NCBI GenBank assembly: GCA_021396245.1
Contig: WNYE01000025.1
Coordinates: 310,001-374,000 of the forward strand
Direction: 5' to 3'
Length of the DNA stretch: 64,000 bases
Source of the DNA: Sporothrix humicola
Taxonomy: Eukaryota > Ascomycota > Sordariomycetes > Ophiostomatales > Ophiostomataceae
Numbering within the stretch: position 1 is the first letter of the stretch; the number at the start of each line of letters is the position of its first letter. The position numbers and the translations under genes are program-made. The notes beneath the pieces are model-generated. The model was not told the DNA's origin. It was given only the letters and a program-made list of their open reading frames with translations, and did not search any database. Shown here one piece after another: positions 10,290 through 20,934 of this stretch.

Positions 10290-11729
10290 ATGGCACCAAA
10301 TACTCAAAAGACGCCCAAGGGGCCGTCTTCCGCGACAGCTCCTCTCCCAGCTCCCCCAGCCTCGGCTTCCTACTCCTCCCCCATCGCCCAGACCGCCCAG
10401 TTTGTCCTCGACGTCTTGACCGGCCGCAGCGCACTCTCGATCCTTGTGCCGTTTGGCCTTTTTGCGATGGACTGCCTGCTGTCGGCGCTCGTCATCTGGA
10501 AGGTGCCCTACACGGAGATCGACTGGATCGCGTACATGGAGCAGATTGGCCAGTTTGTGGCGGGCGAGCGCGACTACACGCAGATGGTGGGCGGGACGGG
10601 TCCGCTCGTGTATCCGGCGGCCCACGTGTGGGTGTACACTCTTCTCTACCGGGTGACAAACGAAGGAACGAACATCCTTCTGGCCCAGCAAATCTTTGCG
10701 GGCATTTATCTCCTGGCCCTTGGCCTGGCCATGGCCACGTACTGGGAAGCGGGGGTAAGTTGCCGTGAAGATATTCGTTTTATTTGTTGTACGCTATACT
10801 AATCTATCCTACGCATCGTCGCATTGTAGACACCCCCGTACGTCCTTCCCCTCCTCATTTTGTCCAAACGCCTGCACAGCATCTACATGCTGCGGTGCTT
10901 CAACGACGGCATCGCGGCTCTCTGCCTGTGGGCCGCCCTGTTCTGCTTCCAGCGGCGGCAGTGGACACTGGGCATGCTGGCCTATGCGTGGGGCCTCGGC
11001 ACCAAGATGAGTTTGCTCTTGAGTCTTCCGGCTGTCGGTATCGTCTTGCTGTACGGTCGCGGTTTCCGGGGCGCGTTGCGGCTGGCGCTCGTCCTGCTCC
11101 AAATCCAGTTCGCCATCGCCATTCCGTTTCTTGCCGTCAACCCGTGGGGCTATTTGGGACGGGCGTTTGAGCTCAGCCGGCAGTTCTTCTTCCGCTGGAC
11201 CGTCAACTGGCGGTTTGTCGGTGAAGAGGTGTTTCTCAGCAAACCGTTTGCCCTGGGGTTGTTGTCGGTGCACGCCGGCCTGCTCTTCCTGTTTGCCACG
11301 ACGCGCTGGCTGCGGCCGGCAGGCGTGACGTCGGTGTCGTCGCTGGTGTCGTTTGTCACGCCGTTCGTGCAGTTTTCGTCGCCATTCACCGAGAGCGAAG
11401 AAGAAACGCTATCTCGTGCCGCGTCGCCCCAGTTCGTGCTGACAACCGTGCTGACGGCAAACCTCGTCGGTTTGTTGACGGCGCGGTCGTTGCACTACCA
11501 GTTTTACGCGTACCTGGCATGGACCACGCCGTATCTGCTGTGGCGGAGCGGCGTCAACCCGGTGGTGCAGTACGTCCTGTGGGCCGCGCAGGAGTGGGCG
11601 TGGAACGTGTTTCCGAGCACGCCCGTCAGCTCGGGGGTGGTGGTTGGAGGGATGGTCGTTACGGTCGCCTTTGTGTGGTGGGGAGCTACCGAGGAGTACG
11701 AAGTCGCCATAAAGAAGAAGTCTGAATAA
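10290..11729 (+). CDS. ALG3: Dol-P-Man:Man5GlcNAc2-PP-dolichol alpha-1,3-mannosyltransferase
   Basis: Two exons, 10290..10754 and 10830..11729, give 454 residues; the 75-nt intron has GTAAGT and TTGTAG ends and lies between codons. Alg3 (family GT58) adds the first dolichol-phosphate-mannose-derived mannose to the lipid-linked oligosaccharide on the luminal side of the ER, an early step of N-glycosylation. Seen: a Ser/Pro-rich cytosolic N-terminus, about ten hydrophobic helices, the luminal catalytic loop with 'YTEIDWIAYMEQI' and 'GGTGPLVYPA', 'LHSIYMLRCFNDG', and 'LHYQFYAYLAW'. The last four residues are KKSE, a KKxx ER-retrieval signal. The start ATG is preceded by 'CCACC'. The next gene converges, with only 21 bases between the two stop codons. 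Confidence 0.95.
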
Positions 11730-11750
11730 GATTATCGCCGTTGACTCTCC

Positions 11751-12443
11751 TCACTCGCTTTCGTCGTCGCTTGGCGGCATCATGTCGTCGATCTTGGGCT
11801 TGGCGACGACCGGCGGCGGGTACGGCCAGTACTCGGCCTTGGACCACTCGTCGGTGTCGCGCACGACGTTGATAATGGTGCCGACCACGCGGCTGCCCTT
11901 TTTGAGACTGTCGGGCGCCTTGGCCAGGTCGACCAGCACGACACTGTGGCGGGCGACGCGGACCGTGTTGTGGAACGCCGAGTGGAGGTCGACCAGCACG
12001 CGGTTCTTCTTGCCTGTCTTGGGGGCGTTGTCATCGACCTCCTTATCGGCCTTTTCGTCAGTTGTCGCCGCTCCAGCAGCTGCCGGCCGTCCATTGCACG
12101 TCTTCCCGCCGCGGTCCAAGCAGCTGCCGTTGCACCGCCCGACACCGCCGCACCCAGCTCTCGCCATGCCGGTTGGCCCCGCGCGGCCACCTCTCGTCTT
12201 GCCTCCCTTTCCGCCTCTCGTCGGTTTCGACGGCTTTGCCGTCTCCTTCTCTTTTGTGCGCTCGCTGCCATCCGTCGCCCCCGACTTGAGCGCCAGAGCA
12301 GCACTGCTGTCGGGCAGAATCACCGTGTACCGGCCATTGCCCTCGGCCATGAACACGCGGGCGAGTGACTGGGTTGCCGTGAGCGAGGCCGGCGGCGGCG
12401 CGTTGACGTCGACCTCGGGCTCAAAAGTAGCGTCGGAAGACAT
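11751..12443 (-). CDS. EIF1AD/eIF1A-like S1-type OB-fold RNA-binding protein with a long inserted loop
   Basis: A single exon of 230 residues with an ATG start. The N-terminal piece 'SLTATQSLARVFMAEGNGRYTVILP' and the C-terminal piece 'HNTVRVARHSVVLVDLA' plus 'VVGTIINVVRD' and 'YWPYPP' match the two halves of the S1-like OB-fold of EIF1AD (Obelus), a small nuclear eIF1A relative. Between them, where the family has a short beta turn, sits a low-complexity block of about 90 residues (roughly 55-145), rich in Gly, Arg, Lys and Ala with a small Cys cluster 'GRCNGSCLDRGGKTCNG'. The tail is acidic, 'PPSDDESE', as in EIF1AD. The role in RNA metabolism or ribosome biogenesis is inferred from the family. 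An unspliced intron in the insert was considered, but the reading frame is unbroken through it. Its 3' end abuts ALG3. Confidence 0.72.
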   Translation of the reverse strand: MSSDATFEPEVDVNAPPPASLTATQSLARVFMAEGNGRYTVILPDSSAALALKSGATDGSERTKEKETAKPSKPTRGGKGGKTRGGRAGPTGMARAGCGGVGRCNGSCLDRGGKTCNGRPAAAGAATTDEKADKEVDDNAPKTGKKNRVLVDLHSAFHNTVRVARHSVVLVDLAKAPDSLKKGSRVVGTIINVVRDTDEWSKAEYWPYPPPVVAKPKIDDMMPPSDDESE

Positions 12444-14527
12444 GATGGAGGTGTGGTGGTGATGAAGAGGTAGTTGTGTCGTTCGGTTGTGTGGTTGTGA
12501 TACCCAAGTTAAAGTTTACGTTGATAGTACCTCTGATTTTTGCACGAAATAAATTCTTATCGATAAAGCACTACATTTGTGAAGAAACAGTTGTGTGCGG
12601 CGACGATTCTGCCATTTCTGCTAATTATTTTTTGGCGGTGTGGGATTGGTGGCCTGGCTCGCCTGGTATCTGGCCTTCAGGGTGCTGACAGTGAACGTGA
12701 GGACCCACTTTAGTTTTTACTAAGCTAGCACGGGCCACTCCCGAGAGCTTAAGCTGGCAGAGCTCTCTCATCTCTTGTCCACCCTCACAGACAAACAGCT
12801 TTGTCGTTTTAGATATTTTCTTCGAATAGGACACTACAGTGTATTCCGGCATTTCTCTTTGTTTACCGGTGTTCATCCGGCAGACAGGGAGTCGGGTTAG
12901 GTGTTGGGGTGTCTAATAATAGGAGCTGGGCCTGGATATCCACAAATATTCCGACGGCCTGCTCCTCTCTGGTGTATTTACGTCCTCCTCATCAGTGACA
13001 ATGGAAAATGTATGGTTCGCCAGTACAAGTGCGTGTGAATTCATCACGTTGGCTTTCATTCATCTTGGTTGACAGTGTTATCTTCCCCTCATTTGTGACT
13101 CTTCGGCGAGCATCGTGAGTCTGTATTAGCAATCAAAGTCGACCAAGTCAGGTTCACGACTTATCGTGAACACGCACTTTGATGCCGCCGACGCCGGCTG
13201 CAAAGATTTACGGTCAAGTGAACAAGGAATTTTGCAACTCGTCCTCCCCACAGAATACAGACTGGACACTACAGACCAGCTGATTGCCCAGCTGATGGAC
13301 ACGGCATCGCGAGGGGAAGTGGATGAGAGGAGAGTCAACGAAAAGAGATATCGTATTTGTCAAGACCAGGCATCCAGGCAGAAAGGCTGTCGGTTTTACG
13401 GTCGGTCAGGCACAATATCTCTTTGTCAGAGAAATCAAAAGAAAGAGGAAAAGGGAAGGCAAGTTCACGATGCTGTCGGAGTTGGACGGGCAAAAAGGGT
13501 AAGAGAAAGGAAGGAGAAAAGAGCAGAACACTAGCTGGCGGGGAAGGCTGGTTCTAGCGAACTTCTGCCGAGATTTTGCCCGCCAAAACAGAGATGGCAG
13601 GAGACAGCACGGCATGGGAGCACGCCTAGAAGGCACGTTTCCAGAAATTGATCGTGAAGTCAGCTGGAAGACAAAAAGACTGGAAAGAACAACCAACTCA
13701 AAACACTGCAAAAGGTGAAAACAGAAAGTGCGAAAGTGCGAGTGAGAATTGAAAACTTCACCGTTGGTGGGCGTGTGAGTGGACCGGTCTGTCCCAATTG
13801 GGAAAGTCCGCATGTCTTGGCCCCTACATTTTGGGTCACTTACACCAAGTGGCGGCCAAAACAAGCGGATGGCGGAAGGCGGAAGCTAAAAACTACCTTT
13901 TTTTATCGCCTTTTCGTTTCTTTTTCTCGCTCTTTTTTTTTTTTTTTAAACCGCAGTAATCTTTTACCCGTCGTCTTTTTCTGCCAGCCTTTCCCATTTC
14001 TCCCTTTTGCGCGACCCCGTCTCGTCTCCCTCGTCACGATAAGAAAAGAAAGCAGCCCAGCCCACGAGAGTTGTAATAGGCATAGCTGACAGAAAAGGAC
14101 CGACTTAGGACCATTAGGCGGCTGAGGAGCAAGGAGAGAAAAGACAGGGACAGATTACCTTGCCCAGTCAGTTCACAGTCAGGCTGTCATTTGACAAGAT
14201 TCTTGTGCCCGTGCATAATCAACAGCGTCAATAATCAGCAGGGTGAAACATCCCTTGATATGCATTCCCAGTACAGTCCTTTTCGTTGTTGTCTGCTGTC
14301 TTCTCCTCTTATCATGATGCCATGCATGATGCAACCTCTGCATGTACACCTAAGTGTACACTCCGATACACCCCTCCCATGGAAATGGCCCGCGGCCGCT
14401 TGCGTCCGGGCGATGGGGCCGGACTAGGGAGGGAGTAGTGAAGAACGAGTGACGGGCCTAGAACAAGCACGAGAAGGAACGAAAGACGCTAGATGTCGGT
14501 AGAGGGTGTCTGGGTAAGGGAGGAGCT

Positions 14528-14572
<45 letters not shown>

Positions 14573-14744
14573 AAAAAAAAAAAAAAAAACAAAAAAACGA
14601 CGGATTATTGATTTTTTAAACGAGGGTGGAAGAAAAAAAANNNNNNNNNNTCAATCGCCCCCCCCCGGGTGTTAAAAAAAATATCCCGCCTTTTCAAAAC
14701 CCCACCCCCCCCCCCCCCCGGGGCGGGTTACTTTTTATATTCAC

Positions 14745-14792
<48 letters not shown>

Positions 14793-16064
14793 GAAAGAAA
14801 GACAGAACCAGAACATCGTCGGATTATTGATTGTTTCCACGAGAGTGGAAGAATAGAAACACAGTGACGGAGTCCCATGGATAACGAGGAACAACATTCC
14901 GCAGCTGCATCACCTCCGCATTGTAACCGCTTTTCCTTGTTGCCATTCAGTCGAATGCATCATATGCCCATCTGCATTCTGTATTATCCAACCATTTACC
15001 TGTTTCCACCTGTTTTGTCGTCTTCCTTTTGTCATCATCGCCCGCCTCCTCATGTGTCGGAGTTTGTTTTTCTTTTTTTTCTTTTTGGTCGGAGTTTGAC
15101 CCCATCTAAATGGCGGCGGCATGTGAGTGGTGAAGAGTCAAGTGTGGAAGGGTGGTAGTCCAAATCCACTCCACTTAGACTACCCGCCGCCACACCACCA
15201 AAACAAAGGCGAATGGATCGTGAACGTGGGTAGGGCCGTGAAGGTTCGTGGAGACGGGGGGTGTGAACAGAAAAACAGACAAAAAAAAACATGGAGGTGT
15301 GGACCTGGCAAATCCACTGATAGAGGAGTTGACGATAGTCGGTAAAGAGTTTGCAGAGTCAGAGGCAGAGTTCCTATACTTTTGATGTTCGCCCTCCCTT
15401 CACCCTCACTCTCACTTCTTTAATAATATCTGCTCCCTTCTTCTTTCCTCGTCGTGCACTCCTACTTCGCCTGCCTATTCCGAACATTGTGAAACCAACT
15501 CCGACAGTCCAAGTCCAGGATAGTCCAGTCCAGGGGATGACATGTTCGGTTAACGGTTAACGGTTATTATTATTCAGTTCTCGCTCCTCCCTTGACTACG
15601 ACGACTCACTACGACGTGTTCGGAACTCATTACATTATTCATCATCATTTTCGTCCTTTCGTCTTCTCCTCTTATTCGGCTAAACTATCACAGCCACCGC
15701 CCATCCACCAGTCGACGACCGACAAAGGCCCGCCGACCAAGCCAAGGATCATATTCTACCGGCCTGATCGCAACACGGACCTGCTCACAAGACCACAGGG
15801 CCAGCCAGTCACGAAAACAAGGCCAAGAGAGACGATCACAGACTGCGATAGTACAAGCACGGCATACTCTTGGTCAAAGTGTCTTCTTCTCTATACCTAC
15901 CTCCTATATCTCATCCTTGTCAGGAACAGGAATGGAAACTGGGCTATAGGATCCTCCCGGATATCTAGTCGACAATAATTGATTTAAACTCGGCACACCA
16001 AACAACACACATCTCCTATACACCTTTATATTCCACCATCTCATCACTCGTCTATAAGTTCACC
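12444..16064. other. 3.6-kb gene-free region with an assembly gap
   Basis: No frame here resembles a protein family. It contains the promoter of the EIF1AD-like gene (left), a poly-A/poly-C damaged segment with ten Ns (annotated separately), a tandem of CGGTTAA units at about 15,546-15,566, and the long leader of the MFS gene (right). Frames up to 152 codons at 13,166-13,864 are antiparallel pairs in purine-rich sequence and look spurious. Confidence 0.6.
14528..14786. repeat. Homopolymer runs around a 10-N assembly gap; likely duplicated flank
   Basis: A near-pure A run (14529-14589), ten Ns (14641-14650), C runs, and another A run (about 14747-14786). The sequence left of the gap at 14599-14640 closely matches the sequence right of it at 14816-14858, with about half a dozen mismatches in some 42 bases, mostly changes to A or T. 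This looks like one low-quality read end placed beside the true copy. The DNA between the two copies should not be trusted. Confidence 0.8.
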
Positions 16065-18230
16065 ATGCTGTCCCTCGTCCAGATTGAGTCTTCTGGCAAG
16101 ACCATGTCACGGGAGAATGCGAGCAACATCGACAACAACAATATCAACAACAACACTGTCGAGTCGACAGCAACTTCCACCGCTACCTCCGCCATGGCAT
16201 CCTCCTCCTCTTCACAGATCCCCGCCCGGCCAGCGCGTGCCGTTTCCAGGACGTATCCGGCCGTCCCTCTCCCCGACACCGACGACAACATCTTGTTGGA
16301 ACGGAAGCCGTCAACCAAAGTGTATGCCGAAGACGTCGAGAGTCGGCCACCGAGTCCGAACAACAACAACGATGACGCCAGCAGCCACCACAGCCTCGAC
16401 ATTGACGATGACAATGAAGGCGTCGAGGCCGAGGTCCTGCAGAGCATGTTCCATCCACGCAAAAACGCCTTTCGGATGGCCACGGTCGCGCTCAACACCT
16501 TGAACGACGGGCTCAACGACAGTGCGGCGGGTGCCCTCTTGCCCTACCTTGAGAACCACTACAACATCGGCTACGGTATTGTCTCTTTGATTTTTGTGGT
16601 CTGCGCCTTTGGCTCGATCATGGCCGCGACTGTGGTCGACCCGATGAAACGGCGGATGGGGAGAGCACGCACTCTGTGCATTGGGCAGCTCATCATGGCC
16701 GTCGGCTATGTTCCTCTCCTAACGACTGTGGCGCCATTTCCGGTCGTCGTCGTTGGTTTCTTTTTGGTGGGCCTCGGCGAAGCTATTAATGTCGCCATGG
16801 GAAACACGTACTGTGCCGGCCTGCAACAGAGCACGTTTGCCCTGGGTATCATGCACGGTTCGTACGGCATCGGAGGCATTTCGGGACCGCTGATTGCCAC
16901 GGCCATTGTCGTCGCCACCGGCGCCGCAGACGATCCGGATGGGAAGAGTGCCATCGTTTTCGGCCGCTATTATCTGCTGCCTTTTAGCATCTGTGTGCTG
17001 ATGGCCGCCGTGTCGGCGTGGACGTTTACCGGGTACGAGAAAGACTGGGGCGAGACGCGGGAAGTGACGCCGGCCACGCCCTCGTCGACAGACTCGGCTG
17101 AGCGGAGACGGCGCTGGAGAGTTGGTCGCCAAAGACAGGCCGAGCTGGACAGCCGGGAAGAGACTGAACAAAGACAAAACAACGCGAGAAGTTTTCCATG
17201 GGACAAGAAGGCAAAGGCACCCACTCAAAGTCAGCCCACATCTCCGATGCCCTCCGACATTCAGCTCGTCGACTTTGCTTCAAGCTCGTGTGCAGTCCAG
17301 CGTCCCCAGCCGACTTCGCAGCCCTCGACCGCCGCTCCGTCTCGTGTCGGCTCGAGAGCACCCTCGCCAGTTCGCGAAAACGAGGTTCGCCAGTTCGAGC
17401 CGCGTCCCATCCTGTCGCCCATCCAGTCCCATTCTCAAAATCAAAGCTTTGGACAAAACGCCTCCGCCTTTGCGACGCCATCGCACTCTTTCGCCTCATC
17501 GACGGCGCCTCTCTTTGTCCACCAAGGAGAGCAGTCTGCGCCGACCACGCCGCCTCCGGAGCCATCAACTCCTACTACTCCTACTACTCCTACTACTACA
17601 CCTAGCGCCACCCGTCTCTCCCGCCGCAAAAAGGCGTCGGCCCGCCTCAAGGACATGTTCACTGCCCCGTCGTCCAGAGTGATCCTGCTCGGAGCCCTCT
17701 TCCTCTTCATGTACCAGGGCGCCGAGGTCAGCATCGCCGGCTGGGTCACGTCGTTCTTGATGGCCAACCGCGGCGGCAAAGAGCCCGCCGTCGGCTACAT
17801 TACGGCCGGCTTCTGGGCCGGCATTACTATAGGGAGATTCGCCCTCGCCTGGCCTGCCCAGCGCATCGGCCCGCGCCGCTTTGTCTACGGCCTGGTCGTC
17901 GGCTCCGCCGTTTTCGAGCTGCTCGTCTGGTTCGTCCCCAACGTCATTGGCGACGCTGTCGCCGTGTCCATCGTCGGTCTTTTGTTAGGACCCGTCTACC
18001 CCGCCGCCGCCGGCCTGCTGATGCGCAACATGAGCCGCCGCGAGCGTGTCTCCGGTATGAGCGCCATGGCTGCGTTTGGGAGTGCCGGCGGCGCCGCTGC
18101 ACCTTTCATCACGGGCGTGCTGGCCCAGGCCGTCGGCACGTTTGTCCTGCACCCCATCGTCATTGCCCTCTTTGCCGCCATGATGGTCTTTTGGTACCTC
18201 GTGCCCGACCTGCAGAAGCGGAGGGAGTAG
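16065..18230 (+). CDS. Major facilitator superfamily transporter (Bsc6-like)
   Basis: An intronless frame of 721 residues with an ATG start in good context ('caccATG'). After a disordered N-terminus of about 140 residues come six membrane helices, with 'NTLNDGLNDSAAGALLPYLE' at the start of the first, 'DPMKRRMGRAR' as the loop 2-3 motif, and 'HGSYGIGGISGPLI'. A very long hydrophilic loop of about 200 residues (roughly 325-530, Ser/Pro/Gln-rich, with a Thr-Pro microsatellite coded at 17,571-17,596) precedes the second six helices, which carry 'YQGAEVSIAGWVTSFL'. The arrangement matches fungal proteins named after yeast 'bypass of stop codon' Bsc6, distantly related to sugar (fucose-type) carriers. 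The substrate is unknown. It acts in a membrane, probably the plasma membrane. Confidence 0.87.
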   Translation: MLSLVQIESSGKTMSRENASNIDNNNINNNTVESTATSTATSAMASSSSSQIPARPARAVSRTYPAVPLPDTDDNILLERKPSTKVYAEDVESRPPSPNNNNDDASSHHSLDIDDDNEGVEAEVLQSMFHPRKNAFRMATVALNTLNDGLNDSAAGALLPYLENHYNIGYGIVSLIFVVCAFGSIMAATVVDPMKRRMGRARTLCIGQLIMAVGYVPLLTTVAPFPVVVVGFFLVGLGEAINVAMGNTYCAGLQQSTFALGIMHGSYGIGGISGPLIATAIVVATGAADDPDGKSAIVFGRYYLLPFSICVLMAAVSAWTFTGYEKDWGETREVTPATPSSTDSAERRRRWRVGRQRQAELDSREETEQRQNNARSFPWDKKAKAPTQSQPTSPMPSDIQLVDFASSSCAVQRPQPTSQPSTAAPSRVGSRAPSPVRENEVRQFEPRPILSPIQSHSQNQSFGQNASAFATPSHSFASSTAPLFVHQGEQSAPTTPPPEPSTPTTPTTPTTTPSATRLSRRKKASARLKDMFTAPSSRVILLGALFLFMYQGAEVSIAGWVTSFLMANRGGKEPAVGYITAGFWAGITIGRFALAWPAQRIGPRRFVYGLVVGSAVFELLVWFVPNVIGDAVAVSIVGLLLGPVYPAAAGLLMRNMSRRERVSGMSAMAAFGSAGGAAAPFITGVLAQAVGTFVLHPIVIALFAAMMVFWYLVPDLQKRRE
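17571..17596 (+). repeat. Coding microsatellite (CTACTACTC) in the MFS loop
   Basis: Tandem 9-base units encoding Thr-Pro-Thr repeats inside the cytosolic loop of the MFS carrier. Length variation here would keep the frame. Confidence 0.8.
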
Positions 18231-18671
18231 GCGAGATGGAGGTTGTATGAGAAAATGGTGACGATAGATTGGCTTGATTTTGATTTCTTATTTCTTCATG
18301 TTTTGGTTTTTGCTGGTTCTCGTTTTTCTGGGTTCTGTCGGTTTTCTTGCGTTATACACAGGTTGCGATGACATAGATTTGGTTTGTTCTTCATGATAGA
18401 CGATACTTATAGATATAGTGCTAATATAATAAATAAAAAACGATAGCATCGGAATTCTTTAGTGGGTACTTGTTTGAGCAAGTAAATCATACCCGTTTCC
18501 ATTCATGTGACAAATTTGCAGTCTGTCTGTCCAAACAACCCAATTCTATTCGGTCTTTGTGTTATCTATTAGTCTATATGCGAATAAATCAAAGATGCAG
18601 ACATCTATTCTATGCCTCGGCGTTTTCTATGCAAATGTCAACTTCCTCATCCAAGCATCGCCTCCACAAGG
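18231..18671. other. Convergent spacer between the MFS and HAD genes
   Basis: T-rich then A-rich spacer between two facing stop codons; it holds both 3' ends. An 'aataaa' polyadenylation-like hexamer is seen near 18,429 for the plus-strand gene. Nothing else is visible. Confidence 0.6.
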
Positions 18672-19478
18672 TTACTCCTTCTTGGCGGCCAGGACAGCGG
18701 CCACCGTCGTCCGGCCCTCGACAATGTCCTCAACCGTCTTGGCAATATCGCTAAAGTCGCCAAACTCGGTGTACGGCACGTTCTCGCGCTTGCAGTACTC
18801 GACCAGGTCCTTGCCGGCCTTGGCGAACATGAGGTCCGTCTCGCGGGCGGCCGACAGATCCGACACGCCGTCGCCGGCGTAGAAAATGACGGGCCGCTCC
18901 GACGCAGGGGTGACACTGCCGTCCGCGTTGCGCGAGTACTTGCGGATCTCAATCGACTTGTCGTGGCCAAAGGGGCTGTCGTCGTGGTACACGAGCTTCC
19001 AGCCGCCGGCGTCCTTCCACATGTCTTTGACGCCGGGCTCACGCGGGGCGACGTTGTTGCTCACAATCTGCAGCCGGCGCGCCACGGCCTCCTCGCCGAG
19101 CCAGTTGCTCAGCAGGCCGCGGATGACGGGCTCCATGCCGCCGCTGAGGATCACGATCGGGACGTTGTGCTTATCGGCCCAGTCGAAAAACGCCTGGAAG
19201 TGGGGGTCCAGCTTGATGTTTGCTTTGAGCAAAGCAATGCAGTCCTCGAAGCTGGTCGTCCGGATCGAGTCCATCATTTCTAGGAACGAGTCGCGAAAGT
19301 GGCGCTCGCCCGACAGAACACTGCCGTTGCCCTTGCGCCGCAGCGCCTCACCGAAGCCAATGTGGTCCGTCATGTAGTCATTGGTGTCCTGGAGCGTGAT
19401 TGTGCCGTCAAAGTCTGTAAAGAAGATGAACTGTGGGTTCGACGCCAGCGCCGGCCGGTCGGAAGCGGTAGAGCCCAT
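18672..19478 (-). CDS. HAD-superfamily phosphatase (PSPase/MtnX-like)
   Basis: 268 residues in a single exon. The ATG at 19478 is the first in the frame and gives the N-terminus MGSTASD; longer versions would need a non-ATG start. HAD motif I is 'FFTDFDGTITLQDT', with the nucleophile and general acid Asp pair; motif II is 'VILSGGMEP'; motif IV is 'YAGDGVSDLSAA', with the acidic metal ligands. The spacing and the cap between motifs I and II place it with phosphoserine phosphatase-like and MtnX-like (methionine salvage) proteins of subclass IB. The likely activity is cytosolic hydrolysis of a small phosphorylated metabolite, and the substrate cannot be assigned from the sequence. The MFS gene converges on it. 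Confidence 0.85.
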   Translation of the reverse strand: MGSTASDRPALASNPQFIFFTDFDGTITLQDTNDYMTDHIGFGEALRRKGNGSVLSGERHFRDSFLEMMDSIRTTSFEDCIALLKANIKLDPHFQAFFDWADKHNVPIVILSGGMEPVIRGLLSNWLGEEAVARRLQIVSNNVAPREPGVKDMWKDAGGWKLVYHDDSPFGHDKSIEIRKYSRNADGSVTPASERPVIFYAGDGVSDLSAARETDLMFAKAGKDLVEYCKRENVPYTEFGDFSDIAKTVEDIVEGRTTVAAVLAAKKE

Positions 19479-20409
19479 CTTGAACGAGGAACGAGGAAAA
19501 GAAACGAGCGGAGCGAGTTTCGTGGGTAGTGGGTGTTGCGAGGACAAAAACGAGCGGAGTGAGGTGAATGTGGGAGAAATATGAATGCGAATTGAAGATG
19601 TTGCAAAATGATACTTTTTGTTGAGCGCAATCGGAGTTCCTTATTTTGCCGCATTGGCAGGAGCAAAAGGTCCCTGATCGACCCCCAATTGACCCCTCCG
19701 ATCCGGTCACGTGCGCCGCCTCCGCTGAAAACCAGTGGCGCTCCGCTGTAAAACCGGTTTGCCAGACGCAGAAACGGCATCGTTCCACAGAAAATTTACT
19801 GATTTTCCGCGCCGTCGAGCTCGGCCGCGAAGCTAGAAAACAGGGGCGGTTGTTCATTGGGCCTTGGAGCGTGCCGTGTATTATCTCGCATTTATCGAAA
19901 CATTTCGTTAAGAATCTCGACGTTGTCAATGGCTCCTGCCAAAAGACGGTCAATGATCTCCGGAAACTAACAATGCAGGGCAGGAGCTAGACGTCTCTAC
20001 CCCTGAACGGCCTGCACCTAGAAAATGCACCGCTTCTGTGTAAGTCTTGAATGAAGTACAAACGAGACTATATCGTTATGAAATTGGATTAATTGTCTCT
20101 TTTGAATTTTATAGAATATTGTATGATTATATACCATGTTAAATATTGATTAGTTTTTGTTGAAGATAAAAAAGACAAGAAAAGACATGGAATTGCATGA
20201 TATAGAAACAATTTTAACGACAATAAATTAGATTTTGAACTATGAAATGGGATGAAAATATTAAAAAGTGAAATAAGACACATGTACGTAAACACTTCTT
20301 TCCGAATTAATTGTCATAGGTGACAGTTCAGTCTTTTATTATTCCAATATCCACTCTATCTCTCCCATTCATTCTACTTCCTCTGTTCAAACCAGTCTGT
20401 GTTGTCGGT
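19479..20409. other. Spacer upstream of the HAD gene and downstream of the small secreted protein
   Basis: Contains the HAD promoter on the minus strand and an AT-rich segment from about 20,080 to 20,310. A 181-codon minus-strand frame at 19,408-19,953 overlaps the HAD start in another phase and is regarded as spurious. Confidence 0.55.
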
Positions 20410-20934
20410 TCAGTTGACAGCCCGGCGTGGAGCCAGCGGTTGCTGCGCTTTCTGTGGACGGCATGGGTGGCGAGGCGGTGTCGACGCGGAAGGGGCTGCC
20501 GACGATGACGACACCGATGAAGAGACGGGCGGCGGCACGGCCGGACAGCCGACAAACTTGAACGAGGCGCTGATGGCGGGGCCCCACTCGTTCTTCATGA
20601 GGATAGCATAATCGGTCGTGCAGTCGACGGTGGGCGTCGTGGGCGTGCGCCAGATAAATTGGTTGATGAATGCGTCGGTGGCTACAGATTAGCATGCGTA
20701 GCAGGTAGATGAAAAAGATGCGAGGAAGAACATACCCAAGGTCTGGATGACCTCCGCGTTTTCGGCCTTGACAAAGTAGAGGCTGAGGGGAAGGATGTTG
20801 GAGCTAAAGGTGATGAGAACAAACGTGTTGAGATTGGCAAAGGAGCCGATGGGGTTGACGGAGCCTGGGTTTTGGGCCAAAACCGAGGACACTAGGGCCG
20901 CAACGGCGATGAAGAAGGGGGTGAGGAGGTGCAT
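20410..20934 (-). CDS. Small secreted protein, possibly Kre9/Knh1-like N-terminal domain
   Basis: Two exons, complement(20736..20934) and (20410..20681), give 156 residues. The 54-nt intron has GTATGT and CTGTAG ends with GCTAAT as the branch site, and the phases match. An N-terminal signal peptide 'MHLLTPFFIAVAALVSSVLA' is followed by 'QNPGSVNPIG', a beta-rich stretch ending in 'DYAILMKNEWGPAISASFKFVG', then a Ser-rich segment. This order is like the small Ser/Thr-rich wall proteins of the Kre9/Knh1 N-terminal family, but the match is loose. The last 25 residues are Pro/Arg/Gln-rich and look unlike a wall-protein tail, and no GPI signal follows. A frame change in the Ser-rich part or a truncated allele is possible. 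Confidence 0.55.

Noticed and set aside
13166..13864. Opposed frames of 122 and 152 codons in the 12.4-16 kb spacer
   Set aside because: Overlapping frames on both strands with Lys/Arg/Glu versus Phe/Ser/Leu bias, no family match and no splice support.
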